A stretch of 64,000 nt of DNA from NCBI GenBank assembly GCA_949130485.1, contig OX422183.1, positions 18,445,934 to 18,509,933 on the forward strand, given 5' to 3'. Under the pieces are notes generated by a model that saw only the letters and a program-made list of their open reading frames with translations, was not told the origin of the DNA and did not search any database. Positions 1 to 13,000 of this stretch are shown here, one piece after another. Each line of letters opens with the position of its first letter. The first letter of the stretch is position 1. Source of the stretch: Agelas oroides (lineage: Eukaryota > Porifera > Demospongiae > Agelasida > Agelasidae). A program made the translations under genes and the position numbers.

Positions 1-143
1 TGCGGACTGAAAAATTGCAGTAACGTCTTCAGTTTTTAACTTGGATAATAGCTGACGGTACAAAAAAGACAACACACATGCCAGTTCTAATACTGCACAT
101 GCCTTTCATACTCCATAAAAAGGTAAGACAAAGATGCTGGAGT

Positions 144-480
144 CTAAAGAATCATCCTAGCTATACATATAGTCTTTGTCATATGGAAACTGTCTAAGTG
201 AAAATAGAATGCTGTGTGTGTGTGTGTATGTGTGCGCGTGTGTGTGCATGTGTGTGTGTACATGTGTGTGCGTGTGTGCATGTGTGTGTGTGCATGTGTG
301 CGTGTGTGTGAATGTGTGTGCACGCGTGCGCGTGTGCGTGCGTGTGTGTGTGCATGTGTGTGTGCATGTGTGCGTGTGTGTGAATGTGTGTGCACGCGTG
401 CGCGTGTGTGTGCATGTGTGCGTGTGCACGTGTGTGTGAATGTGTGTGTGTGTGTGTGTGTGAGTGTGGGGGGAGGGGGG
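144..480. repeat. (TG)n microsatellite, imperfect
   Basis: The core, about 212-466, is an imperfect TG tract with interspersed CG and CA steps. It opens His/Thr- and Cys/Val-rich reading frames on both strands that are not genes. It lies just upstream of a splice-acceptor-like site at 517-518. Confidence 0.95.
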
Positions 481-518
481 AGCATCTACATGTTTATAAT
501 TCTATTCTTGATTTGTAG

Positions 519-767
519 GTGCCATCACTGGTCTCCTCTCCATACTCCGTCCACAGCAAGTTCCTAGAGTATGACAGAGCATTGAAAGGATCTTGCACCG
601 CCAAATTTACAAACAGTCACAGAATCACAAATTCTTTTCCTAGCTATGCAAAATGTACCCAACTGATAGTATGCAAGAACAGAGGGGATATGCCTGGAAG
701 ATTTTATCGCATGCATGTTCAAAGTGTCTACAGGGAGGAACTCCAAAGCATCTTGAGGCATGGATAA
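519..767 (+). CDS. Possible terminal exon of an upstream gene, function unknown
   Basis: An 83-codon open frame (including stop) begins directly after a pyrimidine-rich acceptor (ttctattcttgatttgtag, AG at 517-518) and runs to a TAA at 765-767. An AATAAA polyadenylation signal lies downstream at about 1029-1034. The peptide is basic with several cysteines (motifs DRALKGSC, YAKCTQLIVCKNRGDMPGRFY, EELQSILRHG). I do not recognise the family. No start codon or upstream exon is in the window, so this would be a 3' fragment. It could also be a chance frame. Confidence 0.3.
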   Translation: MPSLVSSPYSVHSKFLEYDRALKGSCTAKFTNSHRITNSFPSYAKCTQLIVCKNRGDMPGRFYRMHVQSVYREELQSILRHG

Positions 768-2733
768 TTTGGCAATGTTCGTCCAAAGGCTAGAAGATGA
801 AGTATTTACAAAGTGAGTTATTGTTTGGGACAAAGAACAAGTGGTTCTGTTCCCAGGCCTTTTCCTAGCTTTCGCCTTTGGACTTGACTTGTACTCAAAT
901 GTGACAAAAGCTGTAAAGAGCCTCAGAACATGGCAGTATGTTTCAGTGCCAGGAAATAGCCAAAAAAAAAAAAAAGGAGTAACACACAAAATCATTAGGC
1001 TTTTGCTTCTGTGGCTTTGTCCTTTATAAATAAACTCGGTCTTTATGTTTCCCAGCTTTACAGCTTCTCAACTCGGCATAATTCTCTCTTTTAAAGCCTA
1101 ACTCATCACGCTAAACGCACTCAACTAGTAATTTACAGAGGCTCAGAGGCTTACCTCTGAAATAACTGCTGCAAATCACTTTGCCACTGCCCAGGATGGC
1201 TTTGCACGTCCTTCAGATGCTCTTAGCACAGAGCACAGCGACTCTGAGTGTCGTTACAAGTGCTTTTACGAACGCTGGCTTCGTTGGCCGACATATCCTC
1301 ACCACGTGGTTTTACAATTTTTGGGTCCGCATACCAGCGCGTATATCCCAGACCCTAGTTCGTGTACACGCCTAGTTTTTGCATATTTTGTAGCCCTATT
1401 CCAGTGCTTTCGAATGGTACCTGTTTCATGCAGCTCAGGGGGGGCGAACAAAAACGTGCAACAAAAAACCGCACCCCTCTTGCACGGGGTGCGATCGAAC
1501 CGTTTGTGTACAACGGCTTCCCTACACAAAGCGGTAAGAGGCTACAACTTGAAACGTTGGATCTCGATAGTAGACTCATTGATCTATAAAACCGCTGGCA
1601 GAGTGAGTGCCTACATCTTCGATCTTCTTGGCAAGAGACTTTGAAAACTCACCGGAAGACAAGGTGCCGTTAATTAAACATTGGAATGCGCCTGCGTTTT
1701 TACTTCCTGTTTTTCAATAATTCCCCGTATACTTGTCACTGGCGGAACGACTGATTCTGCCACCTTCACTGTTGTTATATTACACACGCCGGAAACACCC
1801 ATTACTGCTGCTTCTCCTGGAACGCCCAGCAAACGTTCATTAGTTCGACGTCAACGTGTCCATTAACCACACCTACCAACAGCCACCCCCACAAGATTAT
1901 TGTGATCTTTTCTTTGCGATGTCATCAGCACTTGCAAAATTTGCGAAAGTAAAAGTGCAAAACATCATAGCATTACGGTAGTTTAGTCTCATATCCAGAC
2001 GCCCGATGCGGAAACATCCACATCTGAGTACAAGACTAGTCGTACAGTGGAACCCTCTAAAGCAGCCACCATTGGGGCCACTGCTGCATGCCTAGGATAT
2101 GGAAGCGTCTGTAATTTGGATACTTCCGGTGGGCGTGGCAATGCATACTCGGGCTGTTGAGCACAATGAGGCCGCATTTCCAGACCTCCCTGTTGCTGTG
2201 CAATGACAAGAAAGGCTAGTATGATGAGCGACAGTGCTAATATAGTGCCCAGTCTTTGAATCCAGCAGTGATGGCAGACAACCTTACGAAGGCGTAGACG
2301 AGTGTTTACATTATCAAGTGAATTTCGTACAGTTCAGGTACTGGTGGGGACTGGAGAGCCTGTCTGCTTTACGGAATATTGAAGTGTCGGTAAATCAGGG
2401 GCAATTTTTACAGGTTTATATAGGCAAGTGTTTGGGACCATGCAGATTCTTGTGGAAGTTTGCAATTCAGGGAGTCTGGAATAGGGGGGTTTCGCTGTTA
2501 CAGTAGTTACACTACAGCCGTATGATACTGTCCTTATATGGAATAAGAAGCCTCCAATAGCACATGTACCTCTTCAGTCGTTTGTCTGTGCTTGTGTTTA
2601 GCAACTGGGTCCTCTTGTGTGGTGTGAAGAATATACAAGTTGTAGTTTCCTGGTGGTTGTTCCCAACTGTTATATATATGTAACGTATGTGGTGCAGAAA
2701 CCATGTTCTGTTGTAAATTTTGATTGTATCACC
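768..2733. other. Intergenic DNA, no supported gene
   Basis: After the AATAAA at about 1029 the stretch holds only short open frames with no recognisable domain. A hairpin with the repeated GCACCCC/GGGGTGC motif occurs near 1480-1500, beside a GGTTCGATC motif on the minus strand, but it does not fold as a tRNA. Confidence 0.5.
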
Positions 2734-2874
2734 ATGTTTGAAGTGCCGTGTTGCTGAATTTCCATTAAGGGCGGAGCTCGCAGTGCATAAATAACTGCAT
2801 AAATAACTGATACGACTCAGAGGTACGTATGAGCCCCGCCCTTAATAAAAGTTTAGCATTACAGTGGTTTGAAC
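2734..2874. mobile_element. Palindromic MITE (GTTTGAAGTG ends)
   Basis: The ends are inverted copies (GTTTGAAGTGCCGTG at left, CAGTGGTTTGAAC at right). Inside is a second inverted pair, TTAAGGGCGG and CCGCCCTTAA. The copy at 9071-9214 has the same nested architecture, so this is a repeat family rather than a chance hairpin. Confidence 0.6.
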
Positions 2875-3029
2875 ATAATGATGTGATCGAAGTACGCAAT
2901 AGAATAATCTTTGGTTTCTACATGGGGCTCAGTGTCAAACTCAGAAGTCACTCAGTATGTACGTGCCAACTTGGCTAACTGGGTTATGGGTTGACCAGAC
3001 CTATATAGAGGATAGTGAGGGTAGGTGTT

Positions 3030-3110
3030 TGCGTGGTCATCATAGCTACTGCACTGTCTGGCAGCTCAAGCCAGCGGCTTCCTATTCACCACATAACATC
3101 TAATTGCATT
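3030..3110 (+). repeat. Degenerate tRNA-derived SINE fragment
   Basis: The block CACTGTCTGGCAGCTCAAGC plus a following CAG-rich stretch matches the anticodon-arm region of better copies at 3280 and 29018. The A box is eroded and the B box is not recognisable. Confidence 0.4.
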
Positions 3111-3236
3111 CCTGAGCCAATTAAGCACACTAAAATTGCAATCTGGCTCAATTTCTGTTTATCATGACAGATCTATTTGCATGCTTCCATTGTCCAACTT
3201 TAGAATGTGATATTTTGTGCACATGAGCATGTCCTA

Positions 3237-3271
3237 CCCCCCCCCTCCCCCCTCCCCCCCCCCTCCCACCT
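3237..3271. repeat. C-rich low-complexity tract
   Basis: Runs of C interrupted by single T or A. Confidence 0.9.
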
Positions 3272-3279
3272 GTGAGCAT

Positions 3280-3365
3280 GTGGATAGTCATAGCTCAGTG
3301 ATCAGAGCACTGGCACTGTCTGGCAGCTCAAGCCAGAGGCTCCTATTCGCTGCAAAACATCAAAC
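3280..3365 (+). repeat. tRNA-derived SINE head
   Basis: An A-box-like motif (TAGCTCAGTGATCAGAGCAC) is followed by the conserved GGCAGCTCAAGCCAGAGG block shared with copies at 18035 and 29018. Confidence 0.55.
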
Positions 3366-3544
3366 ATGCCTTTATTTTCAACTGAGGAAAAGCACTTAGC
3401 ATGAGAGGAGCCACTCAGCATGGGTCCTCTCCTGATGGAGATGTATATAGTTAACCCATGATGAAACCCTGATGGCACATGCTGGGTGGCTGCTGGGTGT
3501 GTGACTGAAGCATTCAGTACCGCTTGTGTAGTACATATGGAGGA

Positions 3545-3640
3545 ATGTGAGGGATGGCCCTAGTGGTCAAAGCACTAGCAGCTGATCCTGGGTTTGAATT
3601 CATCCCAGCGACTGTCGGTTCTGCTATCACTAGTGCACAT
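3545..3640 (+). repeat. tRNA-derived SINE
   Basis: It has an A-box-like segment (GGCCCTAGTGGTCAAAGCAC) and a B-box-like segment (GGGTTTGAATTC), followed by the shared GCGACTGTCGG. It lies about 60 bp upstream of the Sushi exon of gene A. Confidence 0.55.
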
Positions 3641-3698
3641 ACAGATGTTGTTAGCTGTTTCCAGTGTTGTGTTTTGTGTGATATTTCATTCCCTCCAG

Positions 3699-3875
3699 CC
3701 AACTGTGGTGATCCCACTGTCCCAACAAACGGTTCCATTTATGGGACATATCAAAACGCAACCGAGGGAACTGAGATTGTGTTTAGATGTAACGCAGGGT
3801 TTTTCCCAACTGAGAATATAACAGCAGTGTGTCAAGCAGACGGAAGGTGGAACCCGGCTACTGTCATGTGCACAT
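3699..3875 (+). CDS. Gene A exon: Sushi/CCP domain
   Basis: The exon encodes ANCGDPTVPTNGSIYG through VCQADGRWNPATVMC: four cysteines and the G-x-W before the last cysteine, as in CCP modules. The acceptor is ccctccag. Donor GTACGT at 3876 keeps phase 1-1; the alternative GTAAGT at 3880 would give phase 2 and is less likely. Confidence 0.85.
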
Positions 3876-3966
3876 GTACGTAAGTCTACCTAAAGGAAGG
3901 ACTGTATGTTAGCTAGCTCTAGTGCAAATACTTGCGTACAAAGTAGAACAGTTTTTCAGTTGGCGT

Positions 3967-4026
<60 letters not shown>

Positions 4027-7000
4027 TGTAAACTTGGGAGCATAAGTACCGGTAATTCTATTTCAAAATTGTGCGTTTTTGCGGTACCGATCACGTGGGG
4101 TACTTATATTCATGGGATACAACACCAAGAGGCTAAATATACTGCAGTACAAATGCAGCCGTAGCAATGCCGCGGTACCAACGAAGCTGCTGCTAGAGTA
4201 GACTGCTTGACTATTCTACGGTTACAAACAAGCCTACTGCCATCTGCTGTCAATCTTCAGATTGCTAAATGCCTGAAGCCCTACACGCAGTTTGTCACAT
4301 GATGTGAATCGCGCCGATTGTACTCAGTTGCCATGAACTAGTATTGATGCCCACTGCTGCTGCTGCTCCTGTAGCCTCGTACCCAGGCCGTTCATAGGAG
4401 AAACGGCCTGGCAACTTATGTGGGTTTAAACTGTATACAGATATGACATCAGGGAGATTACAGCTGCACCCGTACAAGCCATGAATATTGGATAATGCAT
4501 GTGATATTTGATCAAAGCCACGTGACTGTTTGTAATGTGCAAGCGTGTTGTTGTTGCCAGCAAGACTCATTACAGGCTTATATTGGATGGTTGCTGTCTT
4601 ACTTGTCATCTGTAGACGAACCGCTTGCAGTAGACTCGCTCTCGCTCACTGATGTCGATCTGCCCGACTAACAGTAAGTACTAACTAGTATCATACTGCT
4701 ACTCTCGAACAGGTCCTTGCTTGTAAAGAAACCGTGTTGTCCGCAGGTACTGTAGTAGTTGCACACAAGTCAGTAGAAGGAGTTCAAACAAAACTGTCGT
4801 TCCAAGCGCTAGCGTACCACGGGACTGTACGGTATATATATTTGTTATACTGTGATGTATTAATGACGCAATTGATAATTCTACAACTGTCACGTGAAGC
4901 ATCTGAAATCTGATTGGTACTGCCAACCCCAGGGCACCGGAAGTCAACAGTTTGAACTCGGTTAAGTTGCCAGGCCGTTTTTCCTAATTAACGGCCTGGG
5001 TACGAGGCTACTGCTCCTGGGACAGAGCTATGTTTAGTCTTCGATGAAACTCCTCCCACAGATGCAGTCAAGTTTATGAGCTGATGGGTACTAATATTCA
5101 TTGGCTACTTATGTCTACTATATAGCCTTGTTCCCAGCCCACTCCCAGATTTTATCTCGAGTTTTCTCCACAGCTGTGAGATAAATGTGGGAGTGGCCTG
5201 GGAATGAGATACTATATTATACTATTCAGGAAATTGGTAGCTTTTTGATAGGTACTTAATATTCATAGAGTACTTGTAATTGATGAGTTCTTATACTTGT
5301 GAGTTTACATACACACACACGCACTATGAACACATACACACACACACACTACATACACATGCACATACATACTACACACACCACACAAACACAGAAATGC
5401 ACACACATACACACACACTCGAGCTCATCATTATCTTGTGTAATGCTCTAAATTTTTGACTGTTAATTGATTTTGAATTGATGTCGATGATTGCCAAAAC
5501 AAAGCAGGAAATTTTTTACACTTTTATCTGCTGAATAAGCTGTTGCTGATCACATGACCTTCAGCCAATCTGGTGTTTAGAAATCATTCACATGACTGCA
5601 TTTTTGATCACTTATTGCACACGTATAATACTTTTTGAGCACACTATGCAAGCAATTTCCGGAATGTAAGGCATAAAATCTGGCTAAATCAGTATGTATG
5701 AAGTGTGCTACCAACCAGCACTAAAGACGTCACTCACACAACCACAATAGTCTGAACAGGTCCTTCTTCCTCAAACATTTGAAAATTAATTGACATTGAC
5801 TCAGCAGCGATAAGCCCCCCCCCCCCCCCCCCCCCTCTTCCACTGGATTGGTTGAAGGTCACATGATCGGTAAAATTGGTAATATAACACACTTAGCTGA
5901 CCTCACATACTTCATTGGTGCTAGGATGATGCAATAACAGTCTTTGTTAGGTAATGCACTCACCTGTATGCTGTATCAGCATCATCCTGTATCAGCATCG
6001 TCCCGTATCAGCATCGTCCCGTATCAGCATCGTCCCGTATCAGCATCGTCCCGTATCAGCATCGTCCCGTATCAGCATCGTCCTGTATCAGCATCGTCCT
6101 GTATCAGCATCGTCCGGTATCAGCATCGTCCCGTATCAGCATCGTCCTGTCCTGTATCAGCATTGTCCCGTATCAGCATTGTCCCGTATCAGCATCGTCC
6201 AGTATCAGCATCGTCCCGTATCAGCATCGTCCCGTATCAGCATCGTCCCGTACCAGCATCGTCCCGTATCAGCATCGTCCCGTATCAGCATTGTCCCGTA
6301 TCAGCATCGTCCTGTATCAGCATCGTCCAGTATCAGCATCGTCCCATATCACCATCATCCCGTATCAGCATCGTCCCATATCACCATCATCCCGTATCAG
6401 CATTTTCCCGTATCACCATCATCCCGTATCAGCATCGTCCTGTATCAGCATCATCCTCTCTGCCTACATTATAACACTTTGGGCTAATTAGCTAAGAGTG
6501 TTATAAATGACACTAAGTTGACATCACAGAAATAGTTTTTAAAAATTTCAATGTACATGTATTGTCTTCGAGCCTAACCGCACCCCAAGATGCTCATAAG
6601 AGCTTAGTGGTGAAGGCTTATCTTGGCTCAATCACTTTAGAGTCCAGTGCTACGTAGGTAAAAGCTAGTAGGCTTTAGCAAAACAAAGTCAATGCACATA
6701 CACATTCAACCGAATGGCTACTCATGTCTCTGCTGCAGAGGAGGTTGGACACAGTCATGTGACATACTAGTCTCATTCCCATACCACTGACCCTGGCATG
6801 TGTACACTGCAAAAAACAAATTATGGCATTATTTGGTTAAATATTTGTGGGAGGCTAGTAACGTTTATTCAAGTATCAGCTCTCACTGCATGAATTATTT
6901 TCCAGCACTGCATTCATAAAATTTGCATAGTTACATGTACATGTAGGATAGTCACACAATTGCAAATACACTGCTAACACAACAACTTTGTTCTTGCAGT

Positions 7001-10000
7001 ATAGGCAAACTCATTTTCTTGGTAGTGCTTACAAGTATCGTAGTCTAGCAAAAGAGCACCTATGACTGGAGTACATTACAAGCTTGCTAAAGAGGGGGGT
7101 GGGCACTCTTTCAAGTGTTTATGCATTTAGCCATGAAAGAGCACCCATGTACGTTCACAGTGACTCAATGCTTGACAGCAAGTTATATTGGATGAACAAT
7201 AACATAGAATAGAGCCAGTCACCTTTGAAGCTCATGACCTGTTGGCATAAGACACTCTGAAAGACAGCGTGCACATTGACAAGCTCTAGTGGAGTAGATT
7301 CCATCAGCCCCGTTCAACCCTTGTAGTGTAGGATTACAAATTGGTCCTGAGCATGCAGAAGTTCTGAAGACTTGTAGTGTAGGATTACCATTTAAAAAAT
7401 TGAATAATGGAATTTGAGTGTGAAGTATTGTTCTCAATGAATGCCGTTTTGTGACTTCGTTGGTTGCTCAACATTTCTTGAGCTAGCCCACGTATTTGGC
7501 CTTGTGACACTGGTCCTTCTCCTAGCGTAAGCTGAGCATGAGACTAGAGACCTGGTCCGTGTAGGCCAGTAGCCTCACTCTAAGCCCCTGCTCAGTATTT
7601 TGTCACATGCTGTCTGCGACAAAGGTTGGGGAGGAACCTGGAAATGAAGCCAGCTAAAATGTATGTATACATACAGGTAGGGATGCAGGAAGTCAAGTTT
7701 ATTTCAGCAAGCGTGTGCAACTCCCATATGGTTCCTATACCCATAATCTGGACAGTATGGTATAGCAATGAGCAGTGAATATGCTTAGCAGGTTCTTAAC
7801 GTGCCATTCTAGCCGCTAGTGTAGCCTTGTTCCCAGGCCCCGTCCGAAAAATTGGGAAAGGGACCTGGTAGCATTTCCATGTACTTTCTGTCGATCATTA
7901 CCTCTCAAAATTTTGAGGAGCCATTGTGGAATGAAACCACGTGGAACGGGATCCCGTCACATGCGCACGAGGCCAAAAGTGCCGACTATGCAATACATGC
8001 GGCACTGGTGTCGCGTTTGTGGGAGATTGGTGGATGATAGAATCGGAGAGCACTGTTTACCCATACAGGTTATCGAGACGAACTCCCCGATTGTCAGTTG
8101 GCACTTGCTTGGGTCCTGATCAACTGAGATGATCTGTTGGAATTTGTGTATAGATAGTGTGCATCCGAGCTGGATAGATAAACACTGGAAGTAGTATACT
8201 ACTAGCCTTATTCCCAGGCCACTCCCAGATTTTATCTCGCAGCCGTGGAGAAAAATCGGGCTTCATCTTGCATGATGGTCAGCTGACATCAACGGTTGCA
8301 GTAAGGTGTGTCCTACCGTAGCACGCATTTGATGATGTTTACATTAGCGACAGAAAATACACGGAAGTGCTACCAGGCAAATACACGAAAGTGCTACCAG
8401 GCCCCTTTCCCGATTTTTCGGATGGGACCTGGGAATGAGGCTAGCGCTAGTGTACATTACTGTAGCAAAAGCTACTACAGTATAGCACTAGCCTCATTCC
8501 CAGCTGGTGCTGTGTTTTCACAGCTTAGCATACTCACAGCTTAGCATATTCACTGCCCTCATACTGTCCTGTGTGGGAGTTACACACTCTTACTGTAATA
8601 AACTCTTGCTGAAGTTCAAAACTTATTTCATAAAGCAATAGCTGTATTCACTGCAAAATATACCGGAAGCTCTATCACGAGTTACCAAATTTACTGTTGC
8701 GCGTCCAATGTATGCAGCTGACTTTAAAATTTGAAATTGAGCAAAAATGCAAAGGCCCTCTGCTTGTACTGCACCAATTTGTAAGATAAAATTATCGGTG
8801 TCAAGACCATTTAATGGGCCAAACAATACTGCCGCTTTCCAGTAGTTACTCAAGGTCATTCTGAATAAGGCACTGTTTCTTTCAGTCAATCTTCTGGAAT
8901 TGCTGGAAATGATTGAATTCATCACTATTGCCCTTTTTTGGCATATGCACTATTGTAATGTTGAAGTGTTAAGTTCCACACCCTAATTAAGTGTCAAGTG
9001 TATGCATAATATTATAATGGCTGTGTACATTTGTCGCAGTCCCATCAACCATTACGTGTTCGCATTATCACATTCAAAGTGCTGTAGTGCAGAACTTCCA
9101 TTAAGGGTGGGGTTCATACATGCTGCATAGACATGTCAGGTATCCATGCATCTACGCAGCACTATGAGCCCACCCTTAATGGATTCAAAGTCTTGCGCTA
9201 CAGCACTTCAAACGTAGTAACACGATTGAAACACATATCACAATAATGTTCAATTTCTTCCTGCATTTGTATGTTGGTGATGACACAGTTGAAGTGATTT
9301 TTATTCCTCTTGTTTCTCCTTGATCTCTCCCTAGTACCTCTCCAATCGTGGCACATTGGTCTGCTTGTAGTTGGTGTCCTGGCCTGGTTGGTTACCATTG
9401 CAGTCATTCTCACTGGGATGTTGGTTGCTTGTGGATGTGAGTTGCTGTACTGTATTCTATGTTAACAACTGAGGTGAATAGAATGTCACAGTACCATGCA
9501 GTCATTGCAGTGTTCTTGCTAGGCCTTTTCCAGAGGGCACTGTGCCCTTTGGGTCTATCCCAAATCTCCCCCACCCCAAATGTCCCAAAACCAAAAAATA
9601 TATATTTAGCAACCTCTTGATCTACTTGAATTGTCTGGCAAAGATTCTAAACTGCTTTGGCAGGCATTATTGACAACGGTACACAAATGTAACACTCAAG
9701 GCCAGTGGCGGTGAAATATGCTTCAGATTCAGTGGGCTTAATGATTTTGTGTGTGACTATGCTGATCATGAGAAAACTTTTTAGGGGGCTATAGTCCCCA
9801 TAGCCTCCGTGGTTCCGCTGCCCTAGTCTCTCTCGTGCCAAGATCCCACCCACCTCACACGAGGAGAAGGGATCTGGTGTCGCAAGTCCAAATCCTTGGC
9901 TAGCTCTGGAAACGTGGAGCGACAAAAACGAAATTGCAGAGTGGAATAATGCGGAAGTGAGAACAGGTACTTCAATCGTACCGCTCAAAGTGATGTTATG

Positions 10001-13000
10001 AAATTCATTATTCACACTGACAAATTTGTAATCCTACACAAACAATTACAAGGCTTCAATACTTCCGCTAGCCCAAGGATTTGGACTTGTGACACCAGAC
10101 CCTCTCCTCTTGAGAGGGTTGGGTCTGGGTACGAGACTACCGCCGCCCTTGTTCAAGGCGTGGTCAGGAACTATTAATCGATGTCCTTTGGCCTGTAAAC
10201 CCTGGTGAGAACACTGCTAGCAGGACTGTCCAGAGAGTGCATTAATTTGGTGAATATTGCATGTCCTGTACATTGGGAAATTTTCAACATTAACCTATTA
10301 GCCTTTTTACTGCTGAATTTTATTTTCTAGAGGTCTTTTTTAGACTAGTCCCACCTTCTTTAGTCTTGTGCCCAGACCCCACCCCTTACGAGGAGGAAAA
10401 GGGGTCTGGTTACAATACGACATCCCGCCCGACTCTTGAGGGGCGTAACCAAATGCCATAAGTCATAAATTGTAAGTGACAGCGTGGGAAAATTGCATAG
10501 TGAGAAGCGTGAGAAATGGTTGTACCATAGATAATATATAGCCTATATCTATGGTTGTACAATGGAAGGTAGCACGCCTTTTTGCATGCTGTGAGGAATA
10601 CCTCTGCCGCTGTCGTCCAAGCGAAGAACCGTTTACTTCAGTTGAAGCGAACAAGGAAGCTGCTCACGTTTGTCGCTGCGACGCTAAGTGACCGTGATGG
10701 CAACCGATTTCGTACTAGTCTTCGAACTGCTTCACCTATCGTCTTGTTGATGGTCATCTCAGTAAAGGACGCGTTGAGTCTTGGCATGCGCAAAACGGCA
10801 AAAGCGCCATCATCATTTTGTAAACCGCACAATTTCTCTGACACGTGGAGCTTCGAGTAATTATTACTCTAGCTGTGCTGTGATTGGTCATTTCACATGC
10901 CAGACGGCTGCGTCATTGGGTCGAGCGGGATGTCGTATTGTAACCAGACCCCTTTTCCTCCTCGTGAGGGGTGGGGTCTGGGCACGAGACTACACCTTCT
11001 TTGGCCCCTTATTTCGACTTCTGCTGGGAGTTAGCCTGGAACCTTGAGCCACAACTTTTTTTTAGTTGTTCTTTGCAAATTCATGAAGACCTTGACCACA
11101 CCCACTCTTTAGTGAGCGTTCAACAGTCAGGGCCCTCTGACCAAAGAGTGCTCCTCCGGACCGAAAGCTGCCTATAGTGCCAGAAATGGAGCTGCTACGA
11201 GGCAAAAGGAGCATTTTCTAGGCCCGGAAGGGAGATAAAATGGCCCACCCATTGCTGACCAAGGCATTTCTATAGCCAGCTGCAACAGCTGCCATGTGCT
11301 GTCATCCGGAGGGTGATACTCTACCCTGTCCCACCCTTTCTGCTAGCGCAGAACCTATCTTCAAAACGGATTGTGCCAACTGATAACATGCGACGAAATT
11401 TGGATGATGACTATAGTCATCATTAGTAGTTAAAGGGTTAAAATATTTTTTCAGTGCAATGCAAGATAAAACAAATGTGTGAAATAATTTTTTGATTAGC
11501 AAGTGTTAGGGACATTATACATGTACATTCATGTGATTGTTTTGTTTTCCCCTCTCCCCAGTTCATGCGTGCTGCTGGACTGTATTCATAACCATCCTGT
11601 TCGTTACAATTGTTGGGATCCCAATTGCCATTGCTCTGTTAGTGTACGGCTGCAAGAAAGGTTTGAAATAGTGTTATTTAAAGAGTACTTGGGGAATGTA
11701 GAACATTGTGGGGCGAGTGTGAGTGACCAGTGCATCACCGGTGCATTACCAGTGCATCACCAGTGCATCACCAGTGCATCACCAGTGCATCACCAGTGCA
11801 TCACCAGTGCATCACCAGTGTATCACCAGTGCATCACCGGTGCATCACCAGTGTATCACCAGTGCATCACCGGTGCATCACCGGTGCATCACCGTTGCAT
11901 CATCAGTTTCGAATCAATGCAAAGATTTCTTGTCGTCAGTGTTTGCTCCAGAAAGAGAGAGCTGATTGTCCAGAAGTGTGTGTGAAAGCCATTTTCAAGG
12001 CCACATCACTTAGCTGTACTGTAATTCGTACATTCTAAATTAACGAAGATTCGATTTTACTTTTACTTTGGGACTGTACGTGTTTGTCTAGATAAATCAC
12101 AAAGTCTGAAATTCAGGGAGTCTGGTATGGGGGGATCCACTGTAAAGTGTCCTTTGCAGTTATTAGCTGTTGGTTAGAGTACTGGTTCTGTGAACACTAC
12201 AAGCTAGAGGAACTTTGGCGACATATCCCCCTGGAAAAAAATCTAGATGTTATGCAAAGTCACCCACTGTGCAGGACACGTTAGGCCAATACCAGCTCTC
12301 ATCAGCCTGGGGTAACTAGTAGCTTTATCCATACAGTGGGTAGAATGTTTGGACTTGTGGCTTAGTTTTAGTTATTAGGCTACAACTTCAAATTGTTAGT
12401 TTAGTTTAATTACTAAATCTAAAAAGGGCTAGTATCAGTTATAGTTATTAATAAGTATCGTTTTCAGGCAGTTTCAGATTAGTTTAGTTGTAAGTTTTTA
12501 ATTAATGGATGAAGACAATTTTAGTTTTAGGTTTAATAACTAAAATGAAATATGCCTTACTAAAAATAAGCCTTACTAAAAGCATTTAGGTTTAGTTAAC
12601 TAAAACAACACTGCTTTGGGGTGACTGTGGTAGCTGGCTTATCCATACAGTGTGTAGTAGCCTCGTACCCAGGCTGCTTGGGAGGAGCAAGATGGTCTGG
12701 TCTGGTATTGACTGCTTGTGCATGCGCGGCTGTTTCCGCTATAGTACAAAGCTGAAAAAAAGAGCTACAAAAAAAACAATGCACACTCACGCCGTTAAAT
12801 TAGGCAATTGTGAGTGACCCCAACAGGGAGACTAACAAGATAACAGCCTAGCTACCCCGCCCTGTACTCAACTTGCTTTGTTTACGGTCAAGCACGCAAA
12901 TGACAGCACTAGCGTACTGACTAGTTGATAGCCGCAAGAAAGCATTTTTGCCTTCGTATACACGGCGATTATCCTCTACATTCATGGAGTTGTTCAAAGG

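Larger units (their letters stand above)
4026..5309. mobile_element. TIR repeat (TACCRTAAACTCGGG-type), interrupted copy
   Basis: It matches the element at 21878-22337 over most of its length (shared GGCTAAATATACTGCAGT, CTACTGCCATCTGCTGT and GATAGGTACTTA blocks). It is split by two later insertions: 4372-5010 (9-bp target duplication) and about 5123-5211. Confidence 0.7.

Noticed and set aside
144..567. Several long open frames on both strands rich in His-Thr or Cys-Val
   Set aside because: They are translations of the (TG)n tract and contain no domain.
1440..1560. Possible tRNA on the minus strand (GGTTCGATCGC motif and GC-rich hairpin)
   Set aside because: The B-box-like motif has no pairing T stem and no acceptor stem at the correct distance.
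5944..6491. 177-residue open frames with SASSRISIVPYQHRPV repeats
   Set aside because: Translation of a 16-bp minisatellite; open in several frames, with no start or splice context.
11723..12038. Open frames with repeated HHQCITSASPV
   Set aside because: Product of the 11-bp minisatellite in the intron after TM2 of gene A.
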